Shown: positions 39,830 to 53,653 of the stretch, in pieces
Numbering within the stretch: the stretch's first letter is position 1
Layout of the letters: each line of letters opens with the position of its first letter
NCBI GenBank assembly: GCA_013399115.1
Contig: VXAA01001244.1
Location: 730,855-794,854, forward strand
Source of the DNA: Anseranas semipalmata
Taxonomy: Eukaryota; Chordata; Aves; Anseriformes; Anseranatidae
Direction: 5' to 3'
DNA length: 64,000 nt
Made by a program: the position numbers and the translations under genes
The notes under the pieces: generated by a model
Database searches by the model: none
The model's input: only the letters and a program-made list of their open reading frames with translations
Told to the model about the DNA's origin: nothing

Positions 39830-42554
39830 TAATGGTTCCATAATGTTTACATTCAGTTTGAATTCATATTCTGGATTTTGCTTGATAGCACAGGACAAAG
39901 CGAGTCCTTGCAGCACCATGCCAAACACTTCATGCTCTCCATTAAGGAGTCTGTGAACAATATCTACAGGGAAACTTATTCCTTACAGATATCAGTCACA
40001 ACTATCATTGGACTGTTTGTTTAATTCTGTGTTGAGCATGCGAGTAACTTGCTGCCTCACAGAAAGGGAGCAGTGAAGGCTGCTTGCTTCTTAGCAGTGT
40101 GCTAGGACAGCATGCAGAAAGGGAGAGCAACATAGCACACATGAATTTAGCTTCCATTTTAACCACTGATGCCCATTAGAAAAATAACAAATCAATCTAT
40201 TATTTATGTCTAGAAATGCCACTAAAATGTGCGGCTAAGGACACATTAGAGTGATCACTTTCTATCAATTAGCAGCATGGGAAACGTTTTGAATGTATTT
40301 CTGCTTCGGGTAGATAGCATGCCTGATATTACAAAAGACTGCTTGATGGAAGTCTTTACCGAAAGAATCACTGCTGCTGGGAAGTTCAGAAATGAATTTC
40401 AGAAGCTGAAATACGATCACAATGAAAATCTCAGTTCAGCTCTCAGACAGACATTGGTAAAATGATTCCTTCCTGAAAGCACATCTAAGTGGGAAGGAGA
40501 TCAGCAACTCTTTTGGCAAAACTCAAATGCAGTGCTTCAGCAGGGGTCTTCAAAAGAAATAGAGTAAGTCAGTAACACAAAGGCACCAGAAACACTGAAT
40601 TTCACTACATGTCTTGGCTTAGAAAACAGTCCCTTGTACTTTGAAGAGAATTGTAGAGGACAATGATCAAACTGTGCAACCAGGGGAAGAGAGCAGTGAA
40701 AATCCCGGGGCACATCTGCACCCCCCTGTGCCCACTTGACACGGGGGCAGAGAGCTCGGCCTCGGGAGCGGGGTGACCCTGACAGCACACCTCCAGCTCT
40801 GAACTGCTCAGCCCTGCTCAGGGGCTGGGGCCTGGCCGGCATCCAGCGGCTCCCCTCCGGATCCAACACACAGAAATACCCTCAGATTGGCTTCGTGATG
40901 AATGGTGAGGAGCTGAAGCTTGACTGATTCAATCTGGAAATGCAGCACATATTTTTTTTTGGCAGAAGCTTTAATTTTAAATAAAGCTCTAAATTTGGAT
41001 TGGGCATCTTTCTAAGAGATGACTTCCTGCTTAACCAGCAATGTGGGGCAGATGCAGAATCACATGGCACCTTGGAAGACCATGACCTTAAGAATTTATA
41101 TGCATCAAACATGAACTTCATTTTTATCCTTTCCCACTGTCCAGAGATGTCAGAGATCAGTTTAATTGTATAGACTGTCAAGACTCCCTGGGAATTATGT
41201 GTATTTTCTCTCTCTCTCTCATACAGAATCCATCTTCACTCTGAATAATTACTGCCAGAGCTGAATCAGAACCTGCCAAAGTTGCAGGAAAGAATCCAAC
41301 CCTTTTCTACAGACATTCAAAGCAAATATGAATTTGCTTTGCTGTTTTCTTTTGTTTGTCTTTTTTTTTTTTTTCCCCCTCTTTTTCACAACCCCCTTCA
41401 CTTCATTCTCTTTGAATAACTTAGTATGAATGAAGTTAGTGAGGGAGTGGTGCGTAAGAAATCTTTGGGCAGATCCTCAGCTAGTATACAATTGGCTGCA
41501 GTAAAGCTACATTCAGTTACATCCTGGAAATGCATCACAGTGAATGTGAAAAGCTCTCTTGGAGATTATTCACCTCGTAGGAATGCAACTGTACCCATCA
41601 GCTATCTCAGCTTAAAGATTTTAGTTTTGAGTCAGAGGACAGAACAATAGTATGGGATTGAGCTCAAGCAATTAACACTTCACTCAATTTTATTACTGAA
41701 TCCTGAACTGGAATCCCACAGAGAACCTGTAACAAACCTATTCAGAGAAAACAACAAAATTTTAAATAATAAAAATTTGGAAAACAATTTTTTTTTTGCA
41801 TTTTTCTATGTGCACGATTTGCACATACATAGAAAATTTATAAAAATAACAAAACCAAAAGGCGATTAATTGAGGCCTTTAATCCCAACAAAGTATTAAT
41901 TCTGAAATAATTACTGCCATAAAACCCTCTGTCACAGAGACATTGACAAGAAAACCATCTTCAAAAGTTATGCCTGTAAGAAGCATGGCTGGGATGAAGC
42001 CCTACAGAGACCTGAAGAGAAGGAAAAGTTTTGGAGGGAGCCAAGCTTTACAGTGTGAGTCATTCCTCTGTGAAAACATGTTATGATTCAGAAGACTCTA
42101 CAACAGGCGAAGAATGGGGAAGATATTTATAAGAAATTTATAAGGCTTTCTGCTGGCGTAAGAAACTAGTACCACTGTATATCAGGTGGGAAAAAAAAAA
42201 AAGAAAAAAAAAAAGCATTAGTAGCAACAAATGGGATCTTTAAAAGTGCTATAAAATATTGTTAGATTATTGCATTATAATCTAAAAAAAGAAAAAAAAA
42301 GAAATGTCTTCTGCTATTGAGATTCCTCTGTTCTTTTAAGCTACAATAGTTTCTGAACTGCACAACATTAAAACTGTCACTGTCCTTTGCTCCAGCCGTG
42401 CTTATTTTGGCACCTAACCAAGGATGATAGCAACTCTTGGAGCAATGCAATGTTCAGTCCCTGCCATATCCCTGCCTCATAAATATTGGTTTTGTTTTGT
42501 ATTAGTGGTGAAGTGGCATGTGCTTTTTAATATAAACTGAGTTGGCCAATATCT
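39830..42554. other. Intergenic DNA, no gene seen
   Basis: Holds a GC-richer, CpG-containing patch at about 40690-40870, a T-run at 41361-41374, an imperfect hairpin at 41802-41836 and A-runs at 42189-42213 and 42285-42300. Frames of up to 110 codons in the GC-rich patch are overlapping on both strands, as expected from composition. Confidence 0.6.
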
Positions 42555-42640
42555 GAAATCACAGAATATTCTGAGTTGGAAGGGACCCATAAGCACCATC
42601 GAGTCCAACTCATGTCTAAATCACTTGCTCACTCTCAAAG
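42555..42640 (-). mobile_element. CR1 LINE 3' end (minus strand)
   Basis: ATCACAGAATATTCTGAGTT, GGAAGGGACCCATAAGCACC and ATCGAGTCCAACTCATGTCT make a standard avian CR1 tail in reverse. Only the terminal 80-90 bp remain. Confidence 0.93.
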
Positions 42641-45600
42641 TACCGATTAAGAAGCTTTAGACTGACAAAGAAATACACAGACAAAGTTATCCAAAGTGGC
42701 AGTATTGCTACAAGCCCCTGAAGAGGAGAACACTTTGCTGCCAACAGCAGTCCCAGGAAAACACACTTTCCTGCAGATTATTTACTGCCGAAGAAGTTCA
42801 GATAAAGGTGGCTTTGACATAACTTTTACTGAAAATTCTGTATGACAGAAGGCTATACTCAACATGAATTATTTTCGTATATATATATTTAAATGGTTGC
42901 ATAGCTAGTCAAATATCTCTACAAACAAATGTAATTGTTGAAATTTTGAAATAAAACAATTTTGGCTTTTCTCATTTTTTTCTGATCAAGTCAATGATAC
43001 ATTTTGAAAGACAGATATACTTGATATACCCACACTTGATGTATCCCTCTAAAAGTTACATTTGGTTTCCATGAAAATATTGTTACTCTAGTAAGGCCAA
43101 AAATACATAAATCTATAAAATGGTAACAGATGTCTTTTTTTTTTTCTTTACTTTTTCTTTTTTCCATATTGCTGACTATTAGTATTCCAAATATTATGGC
43201 AAGTTATATGGGTGGGTCCTGAATTTGGTACTGATTCACATGAAATAATGCAAAGCATCGTACCGTTGCATTGAATATTATAAGAAAAAATTGCATATGT
43301 CCTACATGCACAGACCCTTTCAGAAGCCCACCTAAGGAGACAAGATGCCCAAATACCAGAGTTTCTCTGAACATCCATCCCGACCTGGGGTGCAGAACAG
43401 AGACAAAAGTTGCTTTAAACCTGAGAGAAAATTGGTTCAGCTTCCTCTGCTCAGCAACAGAGACTGAGCAAGCAAAATCAGTATAGGGGAGCATAAAGGA
43501 AGCAAAACCATTCCCTAACTTTCTTTTCTTACTACTGCTTGTGCTGGGAACTGCCCCAATCCCCTACCTCTGAGCACTCCTGCTCACAACAGCTCTCCAA
43601 GAGCTTCCTCATCCAGTCTGTCCTTCGTGACATGTTACGGTCCTGTTCAGGGTGTGTGCACAGTGTTCGAGCAGTGTTCAAGTGTCCATGCATTAAGCTT
43701 CAGATACGGTGTTCAAGCTTGGTTTAATTAGTTTTGTGGACGTCTCAGGAATGTTGTTTTTAATTAGCCTTGCCTTCATGAGCAATCAGGCCTTCCTAGC
43801 AGTTGAGGGTGAATTGTGAGATTTGTACTTACCTGTGAATAAATCTGCTGAAAGGCCTCTTTGGATGTTCTCACCTACAGAGCAAGAAGCAGTCAGAAAC
43901 ATACGTTTCAAAAAGAAAATGAAACGGATTCTTTCAGAGCAGATATTCCTGATTCATACAAAGGTCAATGACAAAAACCAGAAATATCCAGGCCCCGTAA
44001 GCACAGATCAGGGGAACTGATGTAGCTCAACCCTGTGCCCCAGCTCTGCTGCTGGGATCACAGCAAAGGTTAAGAGAAGGAAATTCATTTCTTAGACCTT
44101 TTGTAAGAGGAGAGCTAAGAAAGGGCTGCATCAGCAAACCCAAGAGAGCTTTTGGGAAGGAGCTTCCCTGACATCACCCGTGTTTACATCATCTGTATTT
44201 GTGCAAGCAATTTATTCTTCTTCTGGGGTGCAACTGCTGTCAGCATGAGCTGGCTTCAAGCTAGATCTGCAAGTGAAAGATTCGGCAACGCCTATTACTC
44301 AGAGCATCTTACTGCCTCCTCAAAGTCATGGGCGAACAAGTGCAAAATGAGCACTGCTCCAAAGAGCTGAGGCAAAACAGCCTTCAAAACCAGGGGGCAA
44401 GGGGGTGCCTCTCCTCTCTTCTCTTCTCCTCTCTGCACTGCACTGCACCAAGCTCCAGCAAGAGGAGCAGAGGGCAGCTGCCGCCCAAGTGATGCTCTCA
44501 CACACTGCCATCCTGTGGTCCCTCAGGCAGGCACCAAGGAGGATCCCGGAGTGAATTAGAAGTTGGAATTCAATAAGGACCACTTATCTAATCCTTTCTT
44601 CAACCCCTAGATTTGGCGTGTGAGTATTAGCAGCTCTGTGCTTCAAAATAGAATTGCTTCCTAATAAATAATAAATTTCATGTACGAGATTATTTGAGCA
44701 TATCTGTTGTCCAGAATGCACTGGTGTCGCTGGTCAGTTGTGCTTCCAATACTTTTTGGTTTACTTAAAAATGCTAAAATCATGCTAAAACTCACAACCA
44801 GCAATTCACTGCTCACCAGAAATGCCCATTCCAGCAGCGCTGAAGTATATAAATTTTAAAACTGTCAGAGAGAACTTTTCCTGTTGTAAATTTTCTGTGC
44901 TCCTTTCTTCTTCCTACACGCACACAAAACAAGTTACTGTGATCCATGCTGCCTCGCAGGAGTGCTGCCAACAATTTACTGTGGATTACTGGCATAAGCA
45001 CCCTCTGATCCTCCAGGTAAAAGCAGAAAGATTACTTTCATCACCTGAACATAGGATACACTTGCTGTAATGTGTGCGCATCTGATCATCTGTCAGTGAT
45101 GAGAGTTTTCTAGAAAGCAAAATCTCCCTTTTATTGTAAATATTGAATAATTAAGGGACAGTCCTTCAACACAGAAATAGACTGAACTAGACTTGACTGT
45201 GACCAGCCACCAAATTTTAAAACAAACCTTCCCCTTTCCGCATAAAATGCAAGGTAATGTTTAAAATCATACTCATAATGCATTTTCAAGAATTTCTTAC
45301 TTGTCAAATCAAAGCAGATTTCAAGTGAGGGGTGGCCTAGTGCTTAAAAACAACCCCAGCTCTTACATCTTATTGCCCTATAAGAAAACTGGATAGCCTT
45401 GATGTTCTTCTTCCCTTTCCAAGCAGCCTGCAGCCAGTTACATCACACCAAAATCCAATCGCTCCTGCTTGGCTAGTTCCTTGGAGCTGCCCTGCTTAAG
45501 GACTGACCACGTGTGAATGTTTTCTAGTGGGAAAGTACAAAACAACCCTTCGGGTCGCATTATTTCACTGGGCAAGTGACTCTCCCCCCCCAGCTGCTCC

Positions 45601-46609
45601 ATTCCCTGAGCTCTGCTGCCCTCTCCCGCATGAGCTAGAAACTTTCAGGATTTTGGAAACTCTCCTTGGAGGATTTCAGAAACTCTCCTTGGAGGATTTC
45701 AATGAAATACCACATTCCTGTGGCTTTTAATGGCGACTTGTTTATACCCCGAGGGCTGGGCAGGAGTTTGAGGATTAGGGAAAACAAGCTCACGGGGGAA
45801 AGTGATCATATCCAGATATCAATCAATATTGGAAGGCTCTTCAAGGGAGACATCCAGCAAGACAATATAAAATTTAAAAGTGGGTAAACTTATCTATTTT
45901 GTCTATTCACACTGGCTCTTGGGTTTGAAAGCTGAAGGCATGTAAGAGCTTATCACAAAGCACTGGAACTTCACAGAAATAGAAACATCTTTAAAAGTTC
46001 ATAAAAAATGATAATGTGGTGGAACGGGAAAGAGAAGAATGTACTCTGTAAGTAATTTTGTGGTGAGGAATTTGCCTGCAAAGCAGTCAGAAAGAATAAA
46101 CAGATTATTTCAGTTGGGTTCAAAGAACGTGTCTTGGCTTTTTGATGACATGGTTGTGGCATAAAATAATAATAGAAAACCTATATATTAGCCTAGTCCT
46201 ACTGGGAGAAAAAGCTGCTACCAGAAAACACCACATCCAGGACTGGGCGATCACTGACAAATTACCTTCCTGCTCTCTTTTGATATTAGCAAGGCTGCTT
46301 TTTCTTGCAATGCATTAATCTGCCTTTCAGCTTGTTTTTAATCAAAAACAGGCATAACTTTGGAGAGTGGAAAAAGAAAGCAGATGCTGAGGTAAACCAC
46401 AGAATAGAGCTGGAAGAAACAGTCGTAAAGAAAAGTCTTTGGCTTGATAAGTATTTAAGAAATATTTTTTTAAAGGGAAGGGAGAAATAAAATACTCCAT
46501 TTTGTTCCTCTTTGGAAAAATGGCTGTGCCTGCCTTCTCTTCCCAAATGTAGGACAAATGAGCTGTTTTGTACAGTGTTTTGCTGCAGCTCCTATTCTGT
46601 TGTGTAACA
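42641..46609. other. Intergenic DNA, no gene seen
   Basis: No supported gene. T-run near 43135-43145. A 23-bp perfect tandem duplication at 45656-45701. Pyrimidine-rich CTCCTCTCTTCTCTTCTCCT near 44409-44433. Frames of up to 103 codons (46342-46653, minus) have no domain. Confidence 0.6.
45656..45701 (+). repeat. Perfect 23-bp tandem duplication
   Basis: The unit beginning GAAACTCTCCTTGGAGGATT and ending TCA occurs twice head to tail (45656-45678, 45679-45701) without a mismatch, so it is recent or is a polymorphic indel. Each unit also contains the palindrome TCTCCTTGGAGGA (near-perfect). Confidence 0.97.
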
Positions 46610-46633
46610 GAAAAAACAAACAAACAAACAAAG
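46610..46633 (+). repeat. A-rich (AAAC)n tract
   Basis: Short A6 plus AAAC units. Confidence 0.85.
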
Positions 46634-49600
46634 ACAATGCTGATATTTTGCAAAGCAGTCCTTAGAGACTGTGGAACAAAAACTTCATTTGGGGGATGTC
46701 AGGAATAAAAGAAAGTAAACAAGAACTCGGAGTGAAATTAATCCTATGTGCTAGATAGGGGTTATATGCAAGCAACTGGAAGTCAAGATACAATACTTCA
46801 ATTAATGTAGATACCAGCTAAAATTTCCGATGCAAGAAATTACTGAAATAAGAATACAGTAAGGTAAAAAAGACTCAAATACTTTCAACTCCCTACCTTC
46901 TACTGATTTCTAACTACTGATGAGACACATTGTGACCACCTGATGTATGTACCTGCAATGCAAACAATTTCGGTGGTATTTCCAAATATAGATGTTCAAA
47001 GTCAAATTTTGTAATTCGGAATAAAAAAATCAACCCTTCACTTATTTTTTCTCTCCCCAGAGCTTTCGATCGAGAGTGCAGCTGTGTGTCTGCCCAGGCA
47101 ACCTGATGCCAGACTACACTAATTCCAAACCCCCACATCTGTATTTCCCTCTCTATGCCCTAGCCCCTTGCAAGTCTATGGTGAACCAGATCAGGGAACT
47201 GATCCAACAAAACACTGGTTTAAAAACAAAACAAAACAGAAACCACTTTGAGCAAACAAACAAACAAAAAGCATTATTTTCCAGCCAGCTCGGCTTCTCT
47301 TACAACACTGTCATGCAAGCACCAGTGCAAAGCGAGCAGGAAGATGCAGAGAGGTGCATGGGTGTGAGGGAAGTGCACATGCAAGAGAGCACCCAGTGCA
47401 CTCACCCAGCTCACCAGGGTCCCACTTAGCCCTGCGCTTGTGCAACTACGCAGCCCCTGGCTCAGAGGATGGGCACCGCAAATTCCTTTATTCAAGCAAA
47501 AGACGTTAGATATAGCCAAAGTCATCCAAGATACCTCAGATTATTTGAAGAATTAAGAATAGAATGGAAAAGGCACTTGGGGCAGTTCTCCCATCAGTCA
47601 AGGAAAAAGACAAATTTATATTATCTATATTCAAGAGCTCTGACTTATCTCAGCTAGTTCAGGAGAAACTGAAGAGTAATGGCAGGGTGTTCCTGGCCCA
47701 GGGTAGATGTGCATGCTCAGAGAAACAGTTCCTTGGCACGTGGTTCTGGCTTTGGTTTGAAACTTTTCCAACCAGGATGGCTCTGCCAAGTCTCACTCCG
47801 GGCCAGTCCTGGCCAGCCAAAAGTGTGTGCTAACAGCACAGCTTGCACATCAGCCCTGTTTGTCTTTGGTCCCAAACCAGGGAGCAGAGCAACAGGTAGG
47901 CAGCAACAGAAGTGTCAAATGCCACTGACCTCTTTAATTAAAAAACCCCTGCCTCGTGGGGGTCCAAGAGGCCAAGACAAGACCATCCGAATTCATTTTC
48001 AGTTGGCAAAGGCCAAGAATGATTCAGAAGTCATAAGGATACCTCTGATTATAAGAAAAGAACAAATGATTCTTAAAACATGAACTGAACTCATGTTCCT
48101 ACAACTCTTGACATGTGTAATTCTCTGGTTTCAAAGCTACTTCCTCTGGTGGGACAAGAGGTAGAGATCTAGTGCAAAAGGGAGAGTAAAGCTGCTGTAG
48201 TCATAGATGCATACCAGTGTACTTATCACCCAGAAATGAATTTGAAACAGCTTCCTCACAAGTATTTTCTCAGACAAATAGAATTCTGTTAAAACAAACA
48301 AGTAACTTAGTGAACCAAACTTTCCACCTCCGAAGATCCCCAGTTGTTCTTCAAATGTTACATCCATTGCTTTAATACGTCTTCTTGTTCCCAGAGATGA
48401 AAAGAACTTCTTTTAGCCTAGGTTATGAGTTTTTATGAAAACTTGCAAGTCTGCAGGGCAATGGAGAGCGCTGAACTTGGCTGAGGGAATAAGCCAACGT
48501 GGTTTAAGAAGTCTTGTATGTTACAAAAACAACAAGAACAACAAAAAAACTGTCTCAATAGTAGAATCTACTGAGTATTTGAAAATGTGCTGAAATGACG
48601 TTTTATTTATGTTTAAGATGCATACATCCAAACCTGCATGTGTTGCACTGCACTTCTCAGTGAAAATGTTTGAAAAATTACTCCGATTCCCAGATGACAT
48701 AGTGACCGTGTGACACAGATTTTCCAAGAGATCTAAACGATGTGTTAGAGTGACATCTCACACTTTCTGTACAAACTGAAATTTGAGATGCCATACCACA
48801 ATGTAGAAAAGAATCTGTAAGTTTTCGTAATAGCACAGTGTAGTAGAACAGCCTTTAGGACAACTGAAAAACATACTCAGAAAAGACGTATGTAGAAACA
48901 TGGTAAACTTCTTTATGTGTGAGCCTCTAGATACTGCAATCCTCCTTCTGATGAAGTGAAGAGAGAGCATCACTGTGAAAAGGCTAGCAGCTTCACCAAC
49001 AGGGAGCTATGAAGGTTATGTTTTATAATATCAAATAACTGTAAAGACATACACCGTGCACATTTTTTTTGAGTCAAGATCTGTGCTTATTACGGCCTAC
49101 TATAAAATTTCATTAAGAAACAATGCTGGAAAATATTTTCAAAGGATCAACAAAATACACTCTTATCCATGTATCTATGGCTGGATTCAAAAAGCAGGCT
49201 TTTTTGAAAAGCCTTGAATCAGCAGGGCCATAACCAGGAAACAAGTGTTTGAAAAAAAAATGACCACTTTTTATAAGTTACAGCAAGCAACATAGGAGTC
49301 AGACTAGTCTAATGTAACTCAATTGTCTCCTGCTACTGTAGGGTGGAAAGTAATGACAAAACGTTGCCTTTTTAAAGCACTTTCTGGCATCTGGTTTGAA
49401 CAATATATACTACTATCACTCTGAATAACCACCTGGAAGGCAGTCATTGCAATGGAGTTTGTCAGTGGGAACTGCACAGAGTCATTATTTGCCAAATAAA
49501 GTAGCGGTGACAATGAAATGGAAAAAAGTGTTTTCAACCTATGGATTCAATTCCCAGAAGGAAAACCATTAAATTGTGCCAATAAAGTCACTCTGAAGAA

Positions 49601-50787
49601 GTGTTTGAATGTTCTTGCCTTGACCACCTTCTGAGTTTGGAGTATTATCTAACAGACAACACAGGCTTCACCTGTAGCATATGCTGCTCTGCTTATGAAC
49701 CATTTTCAAGCCTGAAATCAATCTTCAACTTCCCTTCTTCCAGCAGGCAAAGGGGGGCACCACTTACCTTCTATAATTGCATTTTGAATATGTTAGTTGA
49801 ATACGTTGATTCCCTTACCTGGATAAAAATGTTTTTCCTTTTCTTCCACAACTGTTTTGTCCAAGCTGGAAAGTCATTGAAGAGAAAAACATAACAAAAC
49901 AGAACCTGCAATAGCAAGTTAAACACACAGAAATTCTAGATACTCTAACTCAGATACATTTACATGTTTTCTATCACTATTCTGTCAGAGCAGTTGGAAT
50001 CAGATGGATGAGTTACCAGTTTTAATCCCCCATAAAGCACACCCATAACCAATACGTTACATCTTACCCTTTTTGGTATTTCATATTTCAGTTTTCTGGT
50101 CACTCCCTTCCCAACTCATTACAACTTTGTTTGTTCACATGGACTGAGGAGACAGTGGAATAACAGAGAGCACTGAGAAGGTCAGTTGTCTCTTACAAGA
50201 GGTTGGATGCATTCAGGTAGCTGATTCTTTAAAACAGATTTTATCTATGAAACTAGAGTCTCTCTTCATTGATTGTTATTGTTAAAATTTGCAGGAAGAA
50301 AATTAGTGTCTTCCATTTAAAGTGTCAGCAGGTACTTCCATAGGATCTCTTAATTCACTACCCATAATAAATACTTGTCAGAAGAAAGGCATTTTATAAA
50401 AGGTAGACCTTGTATTTTGATCATCCTTTAAAGAAATACAAAGATGGATTCTACCCATTCTGGCAAATTTTGCACTGCAGCTCTGACACTCAAAGGAAGA
50501 CAATACAACAGAGAAGAACAGTACTTTGCAGGTGGACAGCAAAGTTTAATTGTACGTTTTGCCAACATCTGCCCATCCATTAGGGAACCTGGGCTTCAGA
50601 CTGGCAAAGAAAGCTTGTATGCATGCTCCATGAAAAACAACTTCAACATGTTCAAATCCTCCAGACTGCTTCAAAAAAATTTATTTTCAGATCTTACCTT
50701 TCTGGAAAGTCAAGAATAATCCCTTGTAATAATCAATTAGATATTACATTACAAGCTATGTGCCTGTAGTGTTAAAATGGCACAGAG
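46634..50787. other. Intergenic DNA, no gene seen
   Basis: Two short A-rich AAAC tracts lie at 47222-47270. Frames of 117 codons (47076-47429) and 134 codons (47679-48083), both plus, lie in locally GC-richer DNA with no domain or splice evidence; not called as genes. Confidence 0.55.
47222..47270 (+). repeat. Two A-rich (AAAC/AAAAC)n tracts
   Basis: AAAAAC units at 47222-47240 and AAAC units at 47252-47270, separated by ACCACTTTGAG. Confidence 0.85.
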
Positions 50788-53617
50788 TAAACAAACAAAC
50801 AAAAAGTCCTCTTATTTGTGTGAAGAGTAGTCTTATTTTCATACATCATCAAAAAGTCACAAAGAACAGGATTGATGAAAGCAATACAGCTGTCATGATA
50901 TTATCCCAAATTGGATTCCAAACAAAATGATACTTTAAAAATGCTTAAAAAATGTACTCTTTTTTTTGTTAATCTAAGTTTCTTGTTAGTGATTAAGTAA
51001 AGTGCTTAAAACCCATCCCCTGCTGCCGTCCTCATGCCAGCTTAGGTAATCAAGGTTCCTCTTCTCCCCTTGATTCAACGGGTGTGGACAAAATACATTT
51101 TGCCTGTGGGGTAACACTATTTCTAAGAGATCCCACCTCCAAAAAGCAACATACAACATGCCATCAACTTGGACAACTAGGTATGAAGTTAGAAAAGAAT
51201 CTGAACTTTGTTGCAGTTTCTTTTTGGGAAATGAACACATGCTGACTTTTGCTATTTGTCATTTTTTTTAGTACTACAGCCCTGGAGAGGCAAGAACACA
51301 ATTCCACTGAACCTCCTTATGAATAATCCTGTATTAAACCTCTGACTTTAAAGCAGTTTTATACCTTGAGTACATACATAGGCAGCGTCTATTCCCTGAT
51401 TTTATTTTGCTGTTCTCCCATTTCTTCATTTTAACTGGAGCCTTTTAAAACACTTCTTTTTTCCCCAGACACTAAGAAAAAGAACTTTCAAGGACTTGTA
51501 AGTTCAATTTAAGAATTAAATTCTCCTTCCTTCCCAATTTCTGTTAGTTTTTCCTCTTCCTACAAATTTATGCTGAGCTTTGCCATCTGTCACCACCTGC
51601 CTTCACTAAACAAGGAGGAAGAGACTCTTCTTTCCACAGCATCACCTCTGCTCAGCGAATTGTTTCTGTGATATTCTCTCACTTATGAATACATCTCCGT
51701 GTATTCATAATTTTGCAGGATAAGGCCTAAGCACAACAAATGTAAGCTGAATTACTTTTCTCATCTCTGATTTTTCTGACTTACTAGGTACCAGTTTTAG
51801 GTACCAGTTTTCACTAGTCCTCATGCAGCAGACTCATGAAACAGTTGACATGCCGTGTTCAGCAAACTGTTGCATGCCAATGCTTTCCAAACTCAGCTGT
51901 TTCCTTTTTAATTCTGCTTAAAATCACTGCCTTCTAGCTAAACTAGCTGAGGTAGTTAGAAAATAGCATGGCTGTGACTCATATCTTCAGTGTTTACGTA
52001 GAAACTGGACAACTTAGTGTCAAGAAGTCACAATTCAAAGATACTAGTGGGACAGTATCAGCCTGACTAGAGAATTTTATGCCAATACTCAGATCTATTG
52101 ATACACTATTTTTTTCCTCAACTCATTAATGAATTATCTTACTGGGCTCACATTAAGATCAAAATTGTGCAGAATTCTTCAGAGAAAGTAATTTAAAAAA
52201 AAAAAAAAACACAACACTGTACTCTTTGCCAAAGTGGTATTATTTTATCACCCACCAGCAATTACATATTTAGTTGAGCTTTTAGAATACAATTTTGCAC
52301 AGGTAGTGATCACCCAAACCAAACCCATTTCCCGTTAAAGAATCTGTGATTGTCCTTGTTTTCCATCTCTAGCACCAACTGTTGCAAAACAGCATCTCTT
52401 AGATTATTTACTGACACTGAACACATCATCATTCTGGATTAGGCTTCTTTGATACATAATATAAGCCTCTATCTGGCTGCAAGGTCCATAAATTGGCAGA
52501 TTGTTTTAAAATTTAATGAAAACAAATTATACAGTGCAATAAAATATTTTGTCATTTTCCATAGATTATTCCCAGTGCATCAAATATATATACACTTTTG
52601 AAAAGTACTTCAGAAGCTGATCCAAGTTAGGTTATTTTAGATGCTGTTAATCAATGTGATTAATTTACATACACTGCCTCTATTGTGAGGCACACCATGC
52701 TCCAAATAAAACTCCAATTAGGGCTTGGTTGTACTGAACCTTAGCTGCTATACTGTTTTTCTAGACTTTTTACTTACAACTAGAACTAGTACATCCAGTA
52801 TAAAACTGAAATAATTTGGATTTTTAAAATTAACTACTACCACAAGAGTCCCATGATAACATTTACCATAAACTTCTCTCATACTGTAAGAACACTAGCT
52901 GAATATGAACACATCTAAAAAGAAAAAGAAAATGTCTGCAGGACTGAATAAGCTTCACACAGCAGATGTGCACGTTTCAGAATGCTCCACTGAGATGAAG
53001 ACAACTTCTGCACTGCCAAATGCATTTCATATTTTGCAGAGGGAAGGTCTTGTATTAGCAGTCTGTGGGTTAGCATGAAAGCAGAAAAGAAGTACCTTGC
53101 TTTCATTAATTATTTCCATACTTTTCAAGATTTGACAGTGCAGACGAAGTCCTGCACTAATTTAGCCCGTACAAATTTTTTGTTTATTAGTAAAGGATGG
53201 AAATTAGTACTACTCAAAACATTTCATTAGTACTAACATGGAGAGTGTGACTAATACATACAAAGGATGATCATTTCCTCTACTAAAACTAGCCCTCAGC
53301 ATTGTTCCAGTCCGGAAGGCAAAATAACAACAATTACACAATCAGCATTCAATCCAAGTGCAACAGATAACATTTTTGTATTTAATAAACACACAGAGAT
53401 TTACAAAGTTTTTTTTTTTTTATTACTGTGTGACTGCACTATTATCTAAAATTTGCAATCACTTCTACACTGTATTTTTGTCATAAAGGTTTCAATAGGG
53501 AATACAACACAGTATTCTGCAACCTTCACACTTAAAAGTATATAGAAACATTCAGTATCAAAAGACCTTTGCAATACTTGTCTTTTAAAAATGTTAGTAA
53601 CTCCAAGCGCATATTAA

Positions 53618-53653
<36 letters not shown>

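Noticed and set aside
47679..48083. 134-codon plus-strand open frame, overlapping other frames
   Set aside because: Several frames overlap in the same GC-richer patch with no domain; treated as compositional.
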